From NCBI RefSeq assembly GCF_017744115.1, contig NZ_JAGHQW010000027.1, forward strand, positions 1 through 64,000: 64,000 nucleotides of DNA, in the 5' to 3' direction. The notes under the pieces were generated by a model. That model was not told where the DNA came from, did not search any database, and was given only the letters and a program-made list of their open reading frames with translations. Below, piece by piece: positions 25,479 to 35,246 of this stretch. Origin of the DNA: Salinisphaera sp. G21_0. Its GTDB lineage: Bacteria; Pseudomonadota; Gammaproteobacteria; Pseudomonadales; Endozoicomonadaceae. How positions within the stretch are numbered: position 1 is the first letter of the stretch; the number at the start of each line of letters is the position of its first letter. Made by a program: the position numbers and the translations under genes.

Positions 25479-26258
25479 ATGCTGCTCGTTATTTCTCCAG
25501 CGAAAACCCTGGACTATGACACACCACCCACAACAAAAAAATTCACCCAGCCAGACTTTCTTGACCAGTCCGCCCTGCTGATTGAAGAGCTCCGTGAATT
25601 AAGCCCGGCAGCGATTGGCAGCCTGATGAGCATCAGTGATAAGCTGTCCCAGCTCAATGCAGCCCGTTTCCAGGCATGGTCGGCACCGTTCAGTCCGGAC
25701 AATGCCAAGCAGGCGGTACTGGCCTTCAAGGGTGATGTATACACCGGTCTCGACGCAGAAACACTCAGTGAACAGCAGCTGTCATTTGCCCAGCAACACC
25801 TGAGAATTCTCTCTGGCCTTTATGGCCTGTTACGCCCGCTGGACTTAATGCAGGCTTACCGGCTGGAAATGGGCACGCGATTTTCCAATCAGCGGGGGAA
25901 AGACCTTTACCAGTTCTGGGGAAGCAGGATTACAGAGCAGCTGAACAACGAGCTGGCCAGTCAGAAGAGCCAGGTACTGGTCAACCTCGCGTCCAATGAA
26001 TACTACAAGTCTGTGCAGCCAAAGCAGATTAATGGCCAGATTATTACGCCGGTATTTAAAGACTGGAAGAACGGTCAATACAAAATCATCAGTTTCTACG
26101 CCAAAAAAGCCAGGGGCCTGATGTGCCGCTACATTATCGACCATAATATTGACCAGCCAGAGAAAATGAAAAGTTTTGACTACGAAGGTTATGCCTTCAA
26201 TGAGGCCATGTCCTCCGATAAGGAGTGGGTTTTTACCCGGGAAGAAGCGCAAGATTAA
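25479..26258 (+). CDS. yaaA: Peroxide stress protein YaaA (DUF328)
   Basis: A 259-residue member of the YaaA/DUF328 family, recognised by the opening [13 protein letters not shown], the [23 protein letters not shown] block and the [10 protein letters not shown], then [14 protein letters not shown] segments. In E. coli YaaA lowers free iron during hydrogen peroxide stress. The ATG at 25479 follows AGGGAG at suitable spacing. Single gene; no OxyR site was recognised by eye. Confidence 0.95.
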   Translation: MLLVISPAKTLDYDTPPTTKKFTQPDFLDQSALLIEELRELSPAAIGSLMSISDKLSQLNAARFQAWSAPFSPDNAKQAVLAFKGDVYTGLDAETLSEQQLSFAQQHLRILSGLYGLLRPLDLMQAYRLEMGTRFSNQRGKDLYQFWGSRITEQLNNELASQKSQVLVNLASNEYYKSVQPKQINGQIITPVFKDWKNGQYKIISFYAKKARGLMCRYIIDHNIDQPEKMKSFDYEGYAFNEAMSSDKEWVFTREEAQD

Positions 26259-26277
26259 AATCTACCATTGGGTTTCG

Positions 26278-26345
26278 CTCTATGCTTGCCTTGTAAAATT
26301 CAAGCATAGAGTAGAAATCGCCTTTTCCCGGAACAGAAAAAGGCG
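26278..26345. terminator. Two hairpins between convergent yaaA and the lipoprotein gene
   Basis: An 11-bp inverted repeat (CTCTATGCTTG at 26278-26288 with CAAGCATAGAG at 26301-26311) is followed by a second stem CGCCTTTT / AAAAAGGCG (26319-26345). They lie between convergent genes and probably end one or both transcripts, although T-tracts are short. Confidence 0.4.
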
Positions 26346-26353
26346 AAAGCGGT

Positions 26354-26908
26354 TCAGCGCAGCAGCGAAGTGGAGTCAATCCAGAAGTAAACAGACCAGC
26401 TGTCTTTAAAGAAACCGGGAGTACTCTGCTTTCTTAACGTTCCCCGAACCTGGTCTTCAAGCAGGTACTGAGTCTCCTCCCCCCGTTCTTCAAGCAAGCC
26501 CTGCTTTTCATACCAGCCATGGGGATTTTCACCCAGACATTGATTGATAAAGGTCTGGGCCTGTTCATACACCTGATGAGCCGTTTCCTGGTCAGGATAA
26601 GCCTTATTGCAGACATAACTGTATTTATCACCCCATTGCCATATCTGACAGCTGTTTTCTATCAGCTGATAACGACTCTCCCAGAGCGTAATTTTGTATT
26701 TATAGGACGGGCGGAAACGGATGCTCTCAAAGTTATTATTGCTTTTACTGAACAGGTTAGAAAGTGACTGACAGTCTGCCTGACCTTGGTTGGAGGAGGT
26801 GCCTGTTGTCGATGAATCTTTTGAAGCCAGTGAACTACAGCCAGAAATCATAGCCACCAAAAAGGTCATGAAAATAAATTTCTTTCCTGAAACGATCTTC
26901 CTGAACAT
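26354..26908 (-). CDS. Putative lipoprotein of unknown function
   Basis: 184 residues from the ATG at 26908, which has GGAGGAGAAAGG upstream; a TTG seven codons earlier is less likely. A lipoprotein signal is clear: basic start MFRKIVSGKK, hydrophobic stretch, then lipobox ISGC with the lipid-bearing Cys24, followed by a Ser/Thr-rich linker. The mature part has four further cysteines (DCQSL, NSCQIW, YVCNKA, NQCLGE), probably two disulfides. The mature part matches no family I can name. It probably forms an operon with the small gene upstream. Confidence 0.7.
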   Translation of the reverse strand: MFRKIVSGKKFIFMTFLVAMISGCSSLASKDSSTTGTSSNQGQADCQSLSNLFSKSNNNFESIRFRPSYKYKITLWESRYQLIENSCQIWQWGDKYSYVCNKAYPDQETAHQVYEQAQTFINQCLGENPHGWYEKQGLLEERGEETQYLLEDQVRGTLRKQSTPGFFKDSWSVYFWIDSTSLLR

Positions 26909-26925
26909 CCTTTCTCCTCCCCGGG

Positions 26926-27144
26926 TCAAGCCAGAACAGTGCTGACGATGGTTAGAAGGGTATAGGGACGGAAAGAGAAAATAAATAAAAAAAACCGGTT
27001 GGCTGGCAACAAACCGTCATCATGGATTTTATAGGACACCGTGCCCTGCAAAGCCATAACCTGAACACTGGTCTGATCACCAAACCAGACACCGGCCCAA
27101 TCATCCTCATAATCCAGTTCAATGCCAAGAGATAGACGCATCAT
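26926..27144 (-). CDS. Small hypothetical protein with a C-terminal hydrophobic tail
   Basis: A 72-residue ORF. The ATG at 27144 has GGAG at proper spacing. The N-terminal half is acidic and soluble (ELDYEDDWAGVWFGD), while residues about 50-72 are hydrophobic (FFLFIFSFRPYTLLTIVSTVLA) and could be a tail anchor. It lies 17 bases upstream of the lipoprotein gene on the same strand, which suggests co-transcription. No family recognised. Confidence 0.5.
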   Translation of the reverse strand: MMRLSLGIELDYEDDWAGVWFGDQTSVQVMALQGTVSYKIHDDGLLPANRFFLFIFSFRPYTLLTIVSTVLA

Positions 27145-27389
27145 AGCAACTCCAAATCCTTAGGGCATATAAAAATTGCTGGCGATCATACAAAGGCTTT
27201 ATGGATAACCCTGTTAGTTTTTGTTTCAGAATGAAAAACATGAGTAACTACGCACATGACGCAAATCTTTCCACGTACCGCCCTCTATCACCTTAATCGC
27301 AACCTGACCTCATCGGGCCATAATGACCGGTAACAATTTCCTCCTGCTGCCGATATCACTAACAATATAACCGGCCAGCCTACTTAATT

Positions 27390-30056
27390 ATGTTCAAACT
27401 ACCCAGAAATCCACTTTGTCACAGAACACCAGGAGTCGAGGGTTCAGGCCCCGTCCACACCAATTATGAGCCAACGCCAAAAGAGGCGGAGGCACCGGTT
27501 GGTCACCATAGAGGCAGGAAAATTGAAAGTGCCGATACCACGAGCTATTTAGCGAAACAGGAAAGCGTGGTCACAGGTGCAGACAGTCCATCGCCGCTAA
27601 AAACAGAAGCTACCCAGGTACCCGCTCATCACACGACGGGTTTAAAAGAGAATAAACTGGATAGCCAGAATACAGAACTTTTGCAGAAACGGGCTGATTT
27701 GCTGAAAGAGGCAGACAGTCTTCTTGGTGCCATTAACGCAAAGAAAGTAGTCGGTATTTCGCTGGAAGCGCTGGATAAAGCTCGAGCTAATAGCCCTGAA
27801 CAGGTGCTGGCAATGCTTAAGAGTATGGAGTTCCCGGCTGGCCTTAGCGTTAAAATCACCCTTAAGTCTCAGTCCGACAAACCACTGAGCCTGATACCCC
27901 CGGGTGATGAATTGGAGAACCATAAGAATCTTGACAAGTTAATGGAAAAAACCATAGAAGCCCTTAAGCGTCACGATAAGCAGTATGCCAATACAGAAGC
28001 AAGTGCCAGTAGAGCCGAAGAAATAAGACAGTCCCTCGTTCTCAACGACAACGAGGTTGCGGGCAGAGAAACCCTGGGCCAGGGGGAAGGCGCACAGGCG
28101 TTTGACAAGCTAATAAACAGAAAGTGTGCAATCACCGTTCATCATCGAACCCCCGTTGAGAAAAGCTTTGTCGAGACCAGACACCATGATACAAGCGCCC
28201 GGCCAGCAGCAGAGGAAAGCTCTGCTATCACTGCCAGAGAAGATTCTCCGGGTATTGAGAAAGGAAATGGTTACCCTGAAGAGCAAGACTTAACCACAAC
28301 AACCTCTTCCGGTGCGCAGAAACAAGCTGCCCCCATAGTTACCGATCCACCCATGGACAGACCGACTCAGCGAGCAACTCCGGCTTATCCGGTACCACTG
28401 CCTTTAGTGAATAGTTCGCAAACCACCGCTCCGCCTGAAGAGGCCGAACCGGCTTTACTACAGAGTGAACAGCAGGCTACTGACTCAGTCGCACAAAGCT
28501 CTCCACCTATTGAGACAGAACAAGAAAGCACTCCAGCAGCTGAATATACAGAGAGTGTTCCAACAGAAGAAGACCTCACTGTCACCGAGCCCGTTTCAGC
28601 TCTGAAGGAGCAAACTGGTACCGTACCGGACAGCGAAGAGAGTCCGCAGGAAACAGTGCCCGTCGATAGTCAATCCCCCTTGCCGGAAACGGTACCAGCA
28701 CCCCCCCTCTCCCGGGAAGAAATCCGGGAAACAGCCTCTGTCCCGGCAGAGCAATCCGAAGTTCATTCGGCAATGACGCTGCAACAGGCAGAACCGTCAA
28801 CGGACCCGATAACAGAACAGACGGCCAAAGCGCAAGTCCAACAGCCAGAAAAACAAGAGAACTTGCATGCAGCACTGCTCAGAGAGCTAAAAAATAGACA
28901 AAGGGAACTAAAATCAACAAAGCCAAACCAGCCAATTGAAGGCAACAGCACACAAACCAGTGACAGACTTTCACCCAATGACGATACGGCAAACACAGCA
29001 AAAGCCTCTCGGTCCGGGAGTCACCCCGAACTTATGGCGGAATTGACAAAAAAACTGGCCGACAGAAGACCCAAAACACCGGAAGAAGTTGACACTCTGG
29101 ATAGCAATGTTGCCAGGAAATGGGCTCAGACGGCGGAGAGATTGGAAAATAGCCACCTTCCGTTTATCGATGAACTGATGGAAAAAGTAGCGGCAAGAAA
29201 CAGAGCAATGGAAGACACGGCTCAGCCCTCCCAGTCGGCACTATCACCCGCCGGTTACAAGCCTGCTGAAACAACGGTTTCCTTTCCACCGTTCCCTGCG
29301 GCGGAGGAGTTACCGGCCGGGCAGAGAAGCTCTTCTCAGGCGAATAGCAAGGCAACCAATAACATTGCCGTACCAAAGAGCGAAACGAAAAACACATCAT
29401 CCGGTAACAAGACGTTTAACGATGCCCAGTTTAAAGCAGAGTTGGAAGCCGCCGTGGCAAAGATGCTGAGAAGAAGTTCAGATACCATGGATGCTGACGA
29501 CATCACAGACTCGTCCGTATCTGATGACCAGCTCCCGGAGGATGTAACCGCTGACCTGAACAACATAAATGCCGCCCTCTCTCCAGAAGAACCGGGAGAA
29601 ACCGCTCAGCCAATTTTGAACAATGATGCCACAACGCCATTGCCTCCCGCTGCACCACCAGTACCTCCACCAATATCCCAGGAAATATTGTCCGCCAGGA
29701 CCAGGAAGGCTCCGGCATCAACCAGCACTGCTCAGGCCAATAGCCCGGATAACGCAAACAAAACGGAATCAGGTAACGGAGCTAAAAGCAAGCCATCAAA
29801 CCAGGGCTTCTTTGGCAGTGAGACATTCAAAAAAGCTCTGGAAAACGCTGCTACCGCCATGGATAACAAGCGTCAGAGCAGCGACAAGGATATTGAGCAA
29901 CAAATCCAAGAAGCAAAAGAAGAGGCAAAGAAAATAAAAGAGAAGGCACCCAAACCCAATGATCTGCTTGGTTCTCTGAAAAGGAGATTGCTTCCAATCA
30001 GGGAAGCCAATAAAGATGCTGATAATGATAAAGACGAAGAAGACAAGTTGGAGTAA
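27390..30056 (+). CDS. Large disordered Pro/Glu-rich protein with WH2-like helices (candidate effector)
   Basis: 888 residues with no signal peptide and no membrane segment; most of it is low-complexity Glu/Pro/Thr/Ser. A short folded region near residues 85-165 looks helical. Four similar amphipathic helices occur at about 491 (LHAALLRELKNRQRELKS), 544 (HPELMAELTKKLADRR), 588 (HLPFIDELMEKVAARN) and 677 (DAQFKAELEAAVAKMLRR), followed by a polyproline segment near 749 (PPAAPPVPPP) and a charged coiled coil from about 835. The first helix resembles the actin-binding WH2 motif, and WH2 plus polyproline is the layout of bacterial actin nucleators such as VopF/VopL. This is an inference from pattern, and secretion is unproven. 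Confidence 0.55.
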   Translation: MFKLPRNPLCHRTPGVEGSGPVHTNYEPTPKEAEAPVGHHRGRKIESADTTSYLAKQESVVTGADSPSPLKTEATQVPAHHTTGLKENKLDSQNTELLQKRADLLKEADSLLGAINAKKVVGISLEALDKARANSPEQVLAMLKSMEFPAGLSVKITLKSQSDKPLSLIPPGDELENHKNLDKLMEKTIEALKRHDKQYANTEASASRAEEIRQSLVLNDNEVAGRETLGQGEGAQAFDKLINRKCAITVHHRTPVEKSFVETRHHDTSARPAAEESSAITAREDSPGIEKGNGYPEEQDLTTTTSSGAQKQAAPIVTDPPMDRPTQRATPAYPVPLPLVNSSQTTAPPEEAEPALLQSEQQATDSVAQSSPPIETEQESTPAAEYTESVPTEEDLTVTEPVSALKEQTGTVPDSEESPQETVPVDSQSPLPETVPAPPLSREEIRETASVPAEQSEVHSAMTLQQAEPSTDPITEQTAKAQVQQPEKQENLHAALLRELKNRQRELKSTKPNQPIEGNSTQTSDRLSPNDDTANTAKASRSGSHPELMAELTKKLADRRPKTPEEVDTLDSNVARKWAQTAERLENSHLPFIDELMEKVAARNRAMEDTAQPSQSALSPAGYKPAETTVSFPPFPAAEELPAGQRSSSQANSKATNNIAVPKSETKNTSSGNKTFNDAQFKAELEAAVAKMLRRSSDTMDADDITDSSVSDDQLPEDVTADLNNINAALSPEEPGETAQPILNNDATTPLPPAAPPVPPPISQEILSARTRKAPASTSTAQANSPDNANKTESGNGAKSKPSNQGFFGSETFKKALENAATAMDNKRQSSDKDIEQQIQEAKEEAKKIKEKAPKPNDLLGSLKRRLLPIREANKDADNDKDEEDKLE

Positions 30057-30462
30057 GCACCACACATTCCGGTGAGTTCTATCCTGGCTGACCGGTAATG
30101 TCGCCTTTAGGCGATAACGCTCCTGTATCTGTCATGTCTCCGGGGTTCTTTGGGCTTTATGATCATGAAAATGCAATTATAACCTTCACTCAGGTTTTGT
30201 TTTGTGCCTGTTTTCTGCCTGCAAACGCGTATCCCTACCTCGGCTTCTACTTTGTTAAGATGATAAAGTACTAAAAAAGTTAAAATTTACAACACGTTAG
30301 AAACAAAACATAACAGAAAACTTTTTCAAATCTGAATAATATTCCTGTCAGTTTTATGCGGCACATTTTCTGCGTGCTTCTTTCTTAGCGGTATCATCCA
30401 CTGACAGTCAATTTCAGGAAACGACTGGTCAGCCTACTGCTCAATAGATTTTGTGGAGTTTC
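30057..30462. other. Intergenic region upstream of the FadL-like gene
   Basis: About 400 bases without a gene. A small stem TCGCC-TTTA-GGCGA lies at 30104-30118, shortly after the large ORF, without a T-tract. From 30245 the DNA is AT-rich and probably carries the porin promoter. Confidence 0.4.
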
Positions 30463-31743
30463 ATGTCTATGGTTTCGCGCCAAGGCCGTTTATTTGTACT
30501 TTCCTCTCTGGCTTTTGCCGTATTCACCGGTAATGCCGTTGCAGGTGGCTTTGAAAAAGCGACCATGTGGGACGCGAAATACGCTGCCCTTGCGGGTGCC
30601 GCTGTTTCTTCCGTTAATACATCCAGTGCCGTGTTCTACAACCCGGCTGGTCTGGCCCGTATTGAGGGCAATGAAATTGCCTTGAATGCCTCTCCTACCT
30701 TTGTTCAGACCAACGGTCCCGCTGAAGGCGATAACTCCTATGTGAAAGGAGAGAGAAACTTTGTGCCCAATGCCGGTTTGACGGGCGCTTATCGCCTGAA
30801 TGACCGGTTGGTTATGGGTTATGGGTTCTATGGTGCCGGTGGTTCCAATACCAGTTATGAAGGGGTTACTGTTGGTAGTCTCACACCAATGACTGGCGAC
30901 TATTCAACCGATATCAAGATAATGGAAGCCGGTCTGGCTCTTGCCTACCAGATCAATAACAACTGGTCCATCGGTGGCACCTACCGTATTACCTATGCCC
31001 AGGCTGATATCAATCTGGCCTCTGCTGCTATTTTTGGTACTACCGGTGCGCTTGTGGGTTATAACGACCTCTCTGGCTTTAACACATTTGGTGTACGTCT
31101 CGGCGCGATGTATCGCTCCGATGATAACCGCTGGGGCTGGGGACTGAATTATCGCTCAGATGTCAGTATAGAGGCAGATGGTGAAGCCACTACCTATGTA
31201 GCAAACACCGCTGTTCATACACCAGGCATCGCCGCTACTGCTGAAACCGCATTGCCAACCCAGATTTCCACAGGTGTAGACTACAGCCTGAATAATGACT
31301 GGAAGCTGTTCGGTGAAGCCACCTGGACGAAGTACAGCGATATAGAATCGATCAACTTTTCCAGCAATGAAGGTAATTTGCTGGTAAACAGGATTATTGC
31401 TAACTGGGATGACCAGTGGAACTTCCGCTTTGCTACTGAGTACACCGGCATCGAAAACTGGGCATTGAGAGCGGGTTATATCTACACCACAGCCGTAACG
31501 CCAGAAGAATACGCGGCACCCACCTTCTCCACACCGGCTGGTGCTCACTCCTTCACCCTGGGTGCGGGTACTACCTTGATGAGTGGCAAACTGGGACTTG
31601 ATTTGGGTGCAGAATATAACTTTGCTGAAAACGATACGGTAAAAGGTGGCGGTGAAGTGACCAATACCGGAACCAAAGCCAGCTCCGGCAAGTACGACAC
31701 CAACGCCTGGGCACTGCACGCTACCCTGCGCTACAAGTTCTAA
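30463..31743 (+). CDS. Outer-membrane transport protein, OmpP1/FadL/TodX family
   Basis: 426 residues from the ATG at 30463 (TGGAG 5 bases upstream). A signal peptide ends near AVAGG, then the family hallmark NTSSAVFYNPAGLARIEG, the NPA motif of the N-terminal hatch domain. The rest alternates aromatic beta strands and ends in Phe (ATLRYKF), as outer-membrane barrels do. FadL proteins admit long-chain fatty acids or other hydrophobic compounds; the substrate here cannot be told. It is a single gene with its own terminator. Confidence 0.92.
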   Translation: MSMVSRQGRLFVLSSLAFAVFTGNAVAGGFEKATMWDAKYAALAGAAVSSVNTSSAVFYNPAGLARIEGNEIALNASPTFVQTNGPAEGDNSYVKGERNFVPNAGLTGAYRLNDRLVMGYGFYGAGGSNTSYEGVTVGSLTPMTGDYSTDIKIMEAGLALAYQINNNWSIGGTYRITYAQADINLASAAIFGTTGALVGYNDLSGFNTFGVRLGAMYRSDDNRWGWGLNYRSDVSIEADGEATTYVANTAVHTPGIAATAETALPTQISTGVDYSLNNDWKLFGEATWTKYSDIESINFSSNEGNLLVNRIIANWDDQWNFRFATEYTGIENWALRAGYIYTTAVTPEEYAAPTFSTPAGAHSFTLGAGTTLMSGKLGLDLGAEYNFAENDTVKGGGEVTNTGTKASSGKYDTNAWALHATLRYKF

Positions 31744-31763
31744 GTTCGATTGCTAAGTGACAT

Positions 31764-31804
31764 AAAATACCGGCGTGAACCATTTATGCCGGTATTTTTT
31801 TATT
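31764..31804 (+). terminator. Rho-independent terminator of the FadL-like gene
   Basis: AAAATACCGGC and GCCGGTATTTTT form an 11-bp stem with a 13-base loop and a T7 tail, 21 bases after the stop codon. Confidence 0.9.
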
Positions 31805-31934
31805 AACCCCAAACCGGTTTGAGTTCCCTGGCACATCATTTCGATGAGTTTGATGTGTACAATCTCCGCTCAGGACGAACGGAGCCTGGGAGTCATTGAT
31901 AGAAGGAACCCATCAATTACATTGAAACCATGCA

Positions 31935-32765
31935 CTAGTGATTCAACACCTGACCAAGAAACCTGCGGGTTCGCTCTGAACGTGGGTTGCTGAAAAACAC
32001 TTCCGGCGGTGCCTGTTCAATAATCTGACCTTCATCCATAAAGATCACCCGGTCAGCCACCGTCCGGGCAAAGCCCATTTCATGGGTCACGCAGAGCATG
32101 GTCATCCCTTCCTGTGCCAGCTCGACCATAACCTCCAGCACTTCTTTAATCATCTCCGGATCAAGGGCAGAGGTGGGCTCATCAAACAGCATCACTTCCG
32201 GATTCATACACAGGCTTCGGGCAATCGCCACCCGCTGCTGCTGGCCACCAGACAGTTGTCCGGGATATTTATTGGCCTGATCCGGGATTCTCACCCGCTC
32301 CAGGTATTCCATAGCCACCTTTTCCGCTGCCTTTTTTGACTGTTTACGGACCCAGATAGGTGCCAGTGTACAGTTCTCCAGAATGGTCAGATGTGGAAAC
32401 AGATTAAACTGCTGGAATACCATCCCCACTTCACGACGGATGGTTTCTATATTTTTCAGGTCATTGGTCAGCCGGGTGCCATCCACCACAATGCTGCCTT
32501 CCTGATGCTCCTCAAGGCAATTAATGCAGCGGATCAATGTTGACTTACCGGAGCCGGAAGGCCCACAGATAACGATCTTCTCCCCCTTCCTGACGTTCAG
32601 GTTAATATCACGCAGCACATGAAATTGACCATACCATTTATTCAGGCCACTGATCTCAATCAGGCTGGCCTGCTCAACAGCGGCTTCACGCTGAATCGTC
32701 ACCTCTGGCTGGCCACTTTTCGGTAATGGCTTTTGCAGACGAGGTTCGTCAAGATAATCACTCAT
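31935..32765 (-). CDS. aapP: Polar amino-acid ABC transporter, ATP-binding protein (AapP/BztD-like)
   Basis: 276 residues from the ATG at 32765; an earlier frame opening would overlap aapM by 80 bases. ATPase motifs: Walker [11 protein letters not shown] loop FQQFNLF, signature [15 protein letters not shown], Walker [15 protein letters not shown] and switch VTHEMGFA. It powers uptake of general L-amino acids with the two permeases and the binding protein encoded upstream. Last gene of the aapJQMP-type operon, 22 bases after aapM. Confidence 0.93.
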   Translation of the reverse strand: MSDYLDEPRLQKPLPKSGQPEVTIQREAAVEQASLIEISGLNKWYGQFHVLRDINLNVRKGEKIVICGPSGSGKSTLIRCINCLEEHQEGSIVVDGTRLTNDLKNIETIRREVGMVFQQFNLFPHLTILENCTLAPIWVRKQSKKAAEKVAMEYLERVRIPDQANKYPGQLSGGQQQRVAIARSLCMNPEVMLFDEPTSALDPEMIKEVLEVMVELAQEGMTMLCVTHEMGFARTVADRVIFMDEGQIIEQAPPEVFFSNPRSERTRRFLGQVLNH

Positions 32766-32787
32766 ACCATTGGCATCCCTGATGTCA

Positions 32788-33888
32788 TTATCGGTGTAAT
32801 TGTTGTTCCAGTCGCTGGCTGTACTTTGATATGCCAAAACAGAAAACCCAGAAAACCAGCCCGGCAAACAGATAGCCCTCTATGGAGTTGCCCAGCCAGG
32901 CGGGGTCATTCAGCCCGGCCTGAATAATGGCCAGCAGATCAAACAGGCCGATGACCAGTACCAGACTGGTGTCTTTAAACAGGGCAATAAAGGTATTTAC
33001 CACCCCGGGAATAACCAGTCTCATGGCCTGGGGCAGGATAATCATAATCATCCCCTGCCAGTAACTCAGGCCAAGGCTGTTAAACGCTTCAAACTGTCCT
33101 TTGGGGATGGCCTGCAACCCACCTCGCACCACTTCCGCCATATAGGCCGCCTGAAATAGAATAATGCCGATCAGCGCCCGCAGCAGTTTATCGAACACCA
33201 CCTCTTCCGGCACAAACAGTGGCAGCATGACCGAGGCCATAAAGAGCACAGTGATCAGGGGAACACCGCGCCAGAGTTCAATATACCCGGTGCATAAAGA
33301 CCGTATGACCGGCATATTGGAACGACGACCAAGGGCCAGCAGCACACCGAATGGCAAAGAGGCGATCATCCCGCACAGTGCCAGCAACAGCGTCAGCATC
33401 ACCCCACCCCACTGATGGGTCTCCACTTTCTCAAGCCCCAACAAGTCGCCATAAAGCAGAAACCAGGAAACCACCGGCATCAGTACCAGGCTGTAGCCCA
33501 ACACCCACTTTTTACCCGGTGTCACTTTAAACGACAGCCAGGCAATCAACAGGGCCAGCTGGGTAAAAAAGAGATCCGCCCGCCACTGCTGTTCTTCCGG
33601 GTAAAACCCATAAATAAACTGATCAAGCCTTGCCGTGATAAAAGCCCAGCAGGCCCCTTCACTACTGCAGGCAGTGCTGTCGGTGCCAAACCAGGTAGCC
33701 TCGATAAATGCCCACTGCACCAGCGGTGGTACGAATAAATACAGACCGTAAGCAATCAGCAGCGTGGTCAGCGCACTCAGCGGGTTGGCAAACAGATTAT
33801 TTTTTACCCATGCCAGTACACCGACGGCTGTTGCAGGTGGCTCACGGGCAGGAATCATGTTGATATCGTGACTGATCATTTCTCTCAA
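32788..33888 (-). CDS. aapM: Polar amino-acid ABC transporter, permease (AapM/BztC-like)
   Basis: A 366-residue inner-membrane permease with about eight hydrophobic segments. The His/Glu/Gln family permease signature is in [15 protein letters not shown] and [27 protein letters not shown], where the EAA loop contacts the ATPase. A long insertion between the first helices (residues about 60-115) is typical of AapM-type subunits. It follows aapQ with a 2-base gap, so translation is probably coupled. Confidence 0.92.
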   Translation of the reverse strand: MREMISHDINMIPAREPPATAVGVLAWVKNNLFANPLSALTTLLIAYGLYLFVPPLVQWAFIEATWFGTDSTACSSEGACWAFITARLDQFIYGFYPEEQQWRADLFFTQLALLIAWLSFKVTPGKKWVLGYSLVLMPVVSWFLLYGDLLGLEKVETHQWGGVMLTLLLALCGMIASLPFGVLLALGRRSNMPVIRSLCTGYIELWRGVPLITVLFMASVMLPLFVPEEVVFDKLLRALIGIILFQAAYMAEVVRGGLQAIPKGQFEAFNSLGLSYWQGMIMIILPQAMRLVIPGVVNTFIALFKDTSLVLVIGLFDLLAIIQAGLNDPAWLGNSIEGYLFAGLVFWVFCFGISKYSQRLEQQLHR

Positions 33889-33890
33889 CC

Positions 33891-35120
33891 TTACCGCTCG
33901 ATAAGCGCCACACGTCTGTTATAGATATTCATCAGCAGGGATACACTCAAACTGATGGTAAGATAAACGGCCATGGTCATGGCAATCACTTCAACCGCCT
34001 GCCCGGTCTGGTTCAGGGTAGTGCCGGCAAAGACACTGACCAGGTCCGGATAACCAATCGCTGTCGCCAGTGAAGAGTTTTTGGCCAGATTCAGATATTG
34101 ATTGGTCAATGGCGGAATAATCACCTTCATCGCCTGGGGAATCACCACCAGGGTCAACACTTTCCCTGGCTTAAGCCCCAGTGATGCGGCAGCCTCTTTC
34201 TGCCCTTTCTGAACAGACTCAATACCGGCTCTCACCACCTCGGCAATAAAGGCGGCGGTATAAATGGTCAGGGCCAGTAACAAAGCGCCCAGCTCAGGAA
34301 TGATGGTAATACCACCACGGAAGTTAAAGCCTTTCAGCGCTGGCGTATCCAGGACCAACGATGCACCAGAAAAGTGCCAGACAAGCACAGGAACGCCCAT
34401 TAGTAGTGCGGCCATATACCAGGACGCACCGGAAATGTCCTTACCGGTTGCCACTCTTCTCTGCCGATTTCTGGCCCTTAGCAATAACACCAGACCAATG
34501 GCAACCAGACAACTGACCAGAACCGGCAGCAGCCCCTGCTCAATAATAGGTTTGGGCAGAAAAAGACCACGCAGATTTAAAAAAATGGTATCGCCAAGGG
34601 CATAACTTTGCCGGGGATGGGGTAACGCCGCCAGAACGGCGAAATACCAGAAAAAGATTTGCAGCAGTAATGGAATATTGCGAAAGGTCTCAATAAACAC
34701 CGATGCCATTCTGGCCAGCAGCCAGTTAGACGACAGTCTGGCAACCCCCACCAGAAAACCCAGCAGGGTAGCGAAGAAGATACCTAATCCGGACACCAGC
34801 AAGGTATTAAGTATGCCCACAACAAAGGTGCGACCGTAGCTGTGGGATTCGTCGTAGGCCACCAGCGATTGAATAATGCCAAAGCCCGCTTCCTGGGAAA
34901 GAAAATCGAATCCGGTGCTGATGCCCCGGTGTTCAAGGTTGTTCATGGTGTTATTGATTACCCAGACACCGAGCATCACCACCACCAGCACCACAATCCC
35001 CTGCATCAACAGCGGCCTGAAGGAGGCATCACGCCATAGCCTCAGCATCTCTTTCAACATCTTCTCCAAAAAGGAGGGGTTTGCATTTTTTTTATGGGAT
35101 ACGTGCTCAGGATCACTCAC
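33891..35120 (-). CDS. aapQ: Polar amino-acid ABC transporter, permease (AapQ/BztB-like)
   Basis: A 409-residue permease with the signature FIETFRNIPLLLQIFFWYF and the EAA loop AAFIAEVVRAGIESVQKGQKEAAASLGLKPG. The extended length and N-terminal cytoplasmic segment match AapQ. It pairs with AapM to form the membrane channel. It is second in the operon, 126 bases after aapJ; that gap contains a GC-rich inverted repeat (CCCGCC...GGCGGG type, 35195-35230) that may lower expression of the downstream genes relative to the binding protein. Confidence 0.92.
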   Translation of the reverse strand: MSDPEHVSHKKNANPSFLEKMLKEMLRLWRDASFRPLLMQGIVVLVVVMLGVWVINNTMNNLEHRGISTGFDFLSQEAGFGIIQSLVAYDESHSYGRTFVVGILNTLLVSGLGIFFATLLGFLVGVARLSSNWLLARMASVFIETFRNIPLLLQIFFWYFAVLAALPHPRQSYALGDTIFLNLRGLFLPKPIIEQGLLPVLVSCLVAIGLVLLLRARNRQRRVATGKDISGASWYMAALLMGVPVLVWHFSGASLVLDTPALKGFNFRGGITIIPELGALLLALTIYTAAFIAEVVRAGIESVQKGQKEAAASLGLKPGKVLTLVVIPQAMKVIIPPLTNQYLNLAKNSSLATAIGYPDLVSVFAGTTLNQTGQAVEVIAMTMAVYLTISLSVSLLMNIYNRRVALIER

Positions 35121-35246
35121 GACCTAACTCCCTTTTTCTTCTTATCTCGTTCCCGCGCTTCACAGGTTCTGCAAAAAATGCAGGACTATCCATACTCCCG
35201 CCCTCACGCGTTGCGTGCAAGCGGGGTATATGTCGTAACGATTGAA

